Assembly (NCBI RefSeq): GCF_030272615.1
Contig: NC_081405.1
Coordinates: 310,759,235 to 310,823,234 of the forward strand
Source of the DNA: Cryptomeria japonica
Taxonomy: Eukaryota; Streptophyta; Pinopsida; Cupressales; Cupressaceae
Length of the DNA stretch: 64,000 nt
Direction of reading: 5' to 3'
Position numbers and translations under genes: made by a program. The notes beneath the pieces were generated by a model. It worked only from the letters and a program-made list of their open reading frames with translations. It was not told the origin of the DNA and made no database searches. Below, piece after piece: positions 59,047-64,000 of this stretch (position 1 is its first letter; each line of letters opens with the position of its first letter).

Positions 59047-62000
59047 CTAGTTCCCATCAGGAGGTGAAGATACCCCTAACTTGTCTCTCAAATAGACAAA
59101 TGTATCTACAGGCAAAGGCTTAGTGAAAATATTAGCAATATGTTCCTTTGTAGACACATACTCTAGCTTTACTTCCTCTTCACTGACTTTTTCTCTCAAG
59201 AAATGATACTTGATTGACACATGTTTAGTCTTTGAATGTTGCACCAGATTCTTTGACATATTAATAACACTAGAGTTATCACAATATATGACAGTAGGCT
59301 CATCATAGATAACTCCGATATCCTTCAACATTTGCTTCATCCAAACTACCTGAGTGCAGTTATAAGCAGCAACTATGTACTCAGCTTCAACAATAGATAG
59401 GGAAATTGAATCTTGTTTCTTACTTGCCCATGAAACCAATTATTTACCCAAGAAGAATGCACCATTGGAGGTACTCTTTCGGTCATCAACATCACCAGCC
59501 CAATCCACATCAGTGTAAGCACATAACATGAAATCATCATTCCTCAAATACCACAAATCATAATCCACAGTTCCTTTCAAGTATCTGAATATCCTCTTTA
59601 CAACAATGACATGACTCTCTTTCGGATCAACTTGATATCTAGCAGTCATACACACAACATGCATAATGTCAGGTCTAGTCTGAGTAAGATATAGCAGTCC
59701 ACCAACCATAGATCTGTATAAGGTCTAATTAGCTTTCAGAGATTCATCATTTTAAGACAATTTGCAACCAGTCACCATAGGAGTTCCAACCGGTTTAGAA
59801 TCTTCTAACACAAACTTCTTCAGTAATTCCTTCACATATTTAGTTTGAGATATAAAAATACCTTTTCCACTTTGTGAAATCCGCAAACCTAAGAAAAATT
59901 TCATCTCTCCTATCATAGACATCTCAAATTTTTTCTACATATCACCGGCAAACTTCACACTCAAGTTATCATCTCCTCCAAAGATAATATCATCAACAAA
60001 AACTTCAACAATCAATATATTATCATTCTCAATCTTGAAATACAAATTACTATTAGCCATACCTTTATTAAATCCTAATTTCAGCAAATACTTATCCACT
60101 CTGGCATACTAGGCTCTAGGGGATTGCTTCAATCCATACAGAGCTTTTTTTAGTTTGCATACCATGTCTCCATCATCTGATAATGAAAATCCATCAGGTT
60201 GCTCAATGTAGACTTCTTCCTCAAGATCACCATTTAGAAAAGTTGACTTGACATCAATCTGATATACCTTGAAATCCTTATATGCAGCATATGCAAGCAA
60301 TAGTCTAATAGCTTCAAGTCTGGCTACCAGAGCAAAAGTCTCCTCATAATCAATTCCTTCTCTCTGTGAATATCCTTTGCATACCAATCTTGCTTTATTT
60401 CTAACAACTTCACCAACTTCATTCAATTTGTTTATGAATACCCATTTAGTACCAATTACGTTCTTATCTTTAGGTCTAGGCACAAGCTCCCATGTGTTAT
60501 TCTTTTCAATCTGATCTAATTCTTCTTCCATAGCCTTTATCCAATTTTCATCTTTGCAAGCTTCAACAACATCTTTAGGTTCAATTTTTGAAATCAAACA
60601 TACATCTTCAGCAGCTAGTCTTCTTCTAGTCATCATGCCTTTATTTTTATCACCAATGATCTGATTTTCAGAATGATTCAATCTCACATACCTCATATTC
60701 TTCTGATTATTCTGATTTTCAGGTTCCTGCACCTCTTCATCGGCAACAGCAACATCTGGATTAACACTCTACCAGATCATTTTGCTTCAGTTCTTCAGTC
60801 TGATTTAGTGTTAAAACAACATTCTGATCATCATCATTATAGCGTGCTCTGACTTATTTTCCATAGTTCTCATCAACCTTTACATTTGCACTTTCCACTA
60901 TCTTTCTCAATCTCTTATTATAGCACTGGTAGGATTTCCTCTTTGTTGAATATCCCAAGAAAATTCCTTCATCACTTCTTGCATAAAACTTTCATATATC
61001 GTCATCTCTCTTGATATAACACTTGCTTCCAAAAATTCTAAAATATCTCATAGTAGGAACATGACCAAACCATAGCTCATAAGGAGTCTTGCTGGTATCA
61101 TCTTTTATATGAACTCGGTTGAATGTGTAAATAGTAGTGCTAACAACTTCTCTCCAATAGATCCTCGAAACATTCCCTTCAATCAGCATAGTCCTTGCAG
61201 CATCCAAGACAGTTTTTCTCTTTCTTTCAATAACTCCATTCTGTTGTGGGGTTCTAGGAGCAGATAATTGTCTTCTAATTCCATGATTCTCACAGAATGA
61301 ATCAAACTCACCGGAACAAAATTATCCTCCTCTGTCAGATCTTAGACATTTCACCTTCAATCATGTCTCAGTCTCAACCTTTGCTTTGAATATCTTGAAT
61401 TTATCTAATGTTTCGTATTTCTCCTTCAAAAAGACAACCCACATCATTCTGGAATAATCATCAATCAGTAACATAAAATATCTATGACCCTGCACACTTC
61501 TAGTATTTGTAGGTCCACATAGGTCAGTATGCACAAGATCTAGCAATCCATCAGATGTATACTGCTTACTCTTGAAAGAAATTCTTGTCTGCTTTCCCAT
61601 TTGACATTCCTTACATACTAGATTAGCAGGCTTAAAAAATTTAGGCAAATCTCTAACAGCTTGAGTAGAACTATTCTTAATCATTGAATCAAAGTTAACA
61701 TGACAAATTCTCCTATGCCACAACCAACTTTCATCAATCTGAGCAATCAGACATTTTTTCTCACCAGCATTCAAATGAAAGATATTACCTTCAGTCTTAG
61801 TTCCTAATGCAATCTCTATACCAGAGGCATTTAGGATTCTGCATTTTCCATTCTTGAATCATAAATCATAACCTTTGTCCACCATTTGTCCAACACTTAA
61901 AATATTATGCTTCAAACGTTCAACATACAAGACATCATCAATCTTATGCTTACCATCAAACGAAATAGAACCTCTACCATGGATCACACAGGCTTTGTCA

Positions 62001-63247
62001 TCTCCAAATCTTACTATTCCACCATCATATCTTTCCATATTCACAAATTTGCTTTTATAACCAGTCATATGATGCGAACAACCGCTATCAATCACCCATT
62101 CATATTTCTCTTCAACTCTAGCAGCTAGAGATTTCTCCTCAATAGTGCAGTTTGTGGAATCAACAAGTACCGGTCCATCTTCTTTAATAGCAATAAACAC
62201 AACTTCATCTCCTTTTGATTCTTCATTTGTAACACCTTCATCAGCAGCATAATAACAGTTCTTCTGATGCTTATACTTTTGGTTAGGCTTGTAGGGTTTG
62301 TCATACTTCTCATGCTTCTCATATCTATCATTTTTATCATGCTTATCAAATTTATCATGCCTATCATACTTAGACATTCTCTTCAGGCATCTAGAAGAAA
62401 AATGTCCTATCTTATTGCAAGAGAAACATTTCGGAGGCAATTTTCCATCATACTTACCTGCTCCCTTAGGCAGTCTTCGGACAATCAATGCTTCAAGCTC
62501 ATCCAATTCTCTTTCTTTCTCTTCCATCTCTCTTCTCTCTCTTTCATATTTGGATATTTTGCATTCTTCAAGATCATACTTCTGCTTTCCAGATACAAAT
62601 GCTCTAAATGATGTCTCAAACTTTCCATGTGATTCACCAAACTTGCTCAGTTCAAATGCAGCAATCTTTCCAACCAACATATCTCTTGTCACAATAGTCA
62701 CACTCCGGATCTCATCAGTAGCGACTACCTTATGTTTGTAAACAGGAGGCAATGATCTCAGCACCTTAACAATAATTTCATCTTCTTCAAGGATTCCACT
62801 AGCACATCTAATACCTAGGAAAAGTTCATTCACCTTAGCCATCAAGGAATTTATGTTCTCATCTTCTCCCATTCTTAGCATCTCATACTTCCCTTTCAAA
62901 CTCTACAACTTAGCAACTTTGACTTGTTTATCTCCTTCATACAAGGTTTCAAGCTTCTCCCAGATCTGATTTGCAATCTAAAGTCCCATTACATTAGTCA
63001 TTTCTGAATCAGTCAGGGCACTCAGTAATGCTTCTTTATCTCTAATGTTATTTTTAGCTTCCTTGATCTCATCAGCAGTAACCGGTCCATTCGGAGGAAC
63101 AGAATAGGTATTCTTAGTAATCTTCTAATAATCCTCTCCAAGACCTCTCAAGTGCACTTCCATCATGTTCTTCCATATAGCATAGTTACTTCCATAAAAT
63201 CTCAGACTCTCCTTCTTAAAGATAACACTTCCACTTCCAATTTCTAT
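59047..63247 (-). pseudogene. Ty1/copia gag-pol polyprotein, element F
   Basis: Minus strand, right to left. The expected start codon is ATA (63245-63247) where element D has ATG. Gag has stops near 63128 and 62906, then is open for 346 codons (62899-61859): knuckle CFSCNKIGHFSSRC (about 62390-62435), K-Y/H-D repeats, protease VIDSGCSHHMTGY (about 62055-62095). GAG-pre-integrase WLWHRRICH is near 61725. Integrase has HTDLCGP (about 61530), LRSDRGG then a stop, and a VIERK Glu near 61230. RT has [28 protein letters not shown] and an intact FVDDIIFGGDD near 59980-60010. RNase H ends at 59047. About a dozen disabling changes; the least damaged pol with element D. Confidence 0.9.
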
Positions 63248-63289
63248 CTTGGATCTCCTCAAACGGTTAAGCTTCTTCTGGAGGATCTA

Positions 63290-63301
63290 GCTCTGATAGC
63301 A
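63290..63301 (-). other. primer binding site, element F
   Basis: On minus TGCTATCAGAGC, one change from the initiator-Met site, two bases after the LTR. Confidence 0.85.
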
Positions 63302-63303
63302 CT

Positions 63304-64000
63304 TGTTGGCAACAACAATGAAGGAAAACTGAGAGGGGAGTTGAATCAATTTTCACCGGATTAGCAAAATTAATCACATTCACAAATCTAATAAACTACA
63401 GCAACAAAGATAGGCAAATAGATGGCACAACACACAACACCAAGATTTTGACGTGGAAAACACAATTAAGGGAAAAAGCATGGTAAGAACCTACCCACAA
63501 TAAGATGATACTCTGCAGTAGTATGTGAAAATATTACAATGGGGAATGCACCTACATTCAACTCACTACCTAGAGCTCACTGCTCAAATATAATAACCTG
63601 GAAGGTTACAACCATTAGGGAAGTCTCACTGACTTACAACAAGATTCAGACTATAATCCGGAAGGAATGAACTGCAATAACAGCATCTGCTAATGCCTAA
63701 TGACAGTTCTGGTTAAGCATGTATGTCTGCTCTGCAACCCTCAAAAACTCTGCTCAATCCCAATACCGAAGTATAATTTCGCTTATGCTCACATACACCA
63801 CTCTTTGATAATGCAGATACTACCCTATTATCCAAATTACATGACTTTGTCACCTATTTATACAATTCATCAACCTTGACAACAAGGTCAGCTAAACCCT
63901 CATCTCATAATTATAAAATTACATTGCGCGATACAAAGATCGACCACTGGACCAATATAATGATATACGTGATATAACATGGACCTAAATCAAATCTCCA
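63304..64000 (-). repeat. 5' LTR of element F, continuing beyond the window
   Basis: Minus orientation ends TTGTTGTTGCCAACA at 63304. It parallels 57430-58130. The hairpin arms GAAAACTGA (63324-63332) and TCAATTTTC (63346-63354) flank a short C-run. The U3 start lies outside the window. Confidence 0.85.

Noticed and set aside
62125-62741. Plus-strand ORFs opposite element F gag
   Set aside because: Antisense shadows of the Lys/Asp-rich gag repeat and knuckle.

Overview
This is a plant nuclear window made almost entirely of nested, decayed LTR retrotransposons. The density of nesting, the Ty1/copia families primed by initiator-Met tRNA, the Tat-lineage Ty3/gypsy debris and a long non-gag/pol open reading frame riding on LTR elements suggest a large-genome gymnosperm, most likely a conifer. 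That is an inference from style; no single-copy host gene is present to prove it. No intact gene was found: every long coding region carries in-frame stops, frameshifts or insertions.

Layout. 1-6502: 3' part of an LTR element carrying 'ORF2' (copy A, 369-5336), broken by a copia solo LTR (2487-4526, TSD ATGAT) that is itself broken by a gypsy-type solo LTR (3091-4330, TSD ATTAC); 3' LTR 5587-6502. 6503-8998: LTR tail, unrecognised charged coding debris, a minus-strand LTR, and a gypsy gag fragment. 8999-14799: copia element B (LTR, PBS, gag-pol) inserted in that gag. 14800-18463: ORF2 copy 2 with its own 3' LTR, inserted in the 5' LTR of copia C (18464-25334). 25335-28400: Tat-type gypsy pol (RT, two RNase H domains, integrase), perhaps the other half of the gag at 8463. 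29936-30740 and 37360-38271 (minus): two pieces of a plant-mobile-domain (PMD) gene, split by copia D (30741-37354) and cut at its N-terminal side by ORF2 element H (38272-43141, minus). H holds a 994-bp TIR transposon (41067-42060) and is cut by copia E (43142-46560). 46566-53685 (minus): gypsy element G with gag and protease remnants and a CCAAA-flanked copia solo LTR in its 5' LTR. 55581-55781: SINE with a 13-bp TSD. 57411-64000 (minus): copia F with both LTRs, the right one running off the window.

How the parts work together. Elements B to F have the copia order gag (CCHC knuckle), protease, GAG-pre-integrase, integrase, reverse transcriptase, RNase H. Each begins at an LTR plus a PBS for the initiator tRNA and ends at an AAAGGGGGAGAT polypurine tract. 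The ORF2 elements share the same tract and LTR architecture but no gag-pol is seen linked to them, so they look like non-autonomous partners mobilised by the copia elements, carrying a conserved protein of about 970 residues of unknown function.

Most notable: (1) the ORF2 family; (2) a 13-15 bp inverted repeat enclosing the polypurine tract and the start of the 3' LTR in several families; (3) a hairpin with a poly-C loop near the LTR 3' end whose stem covaries between families; (4) a TIR transposon with a 4-bp TSD; (5) a SINE with perfect TSDs; (6) a PMD gene dissected by two retroelements.
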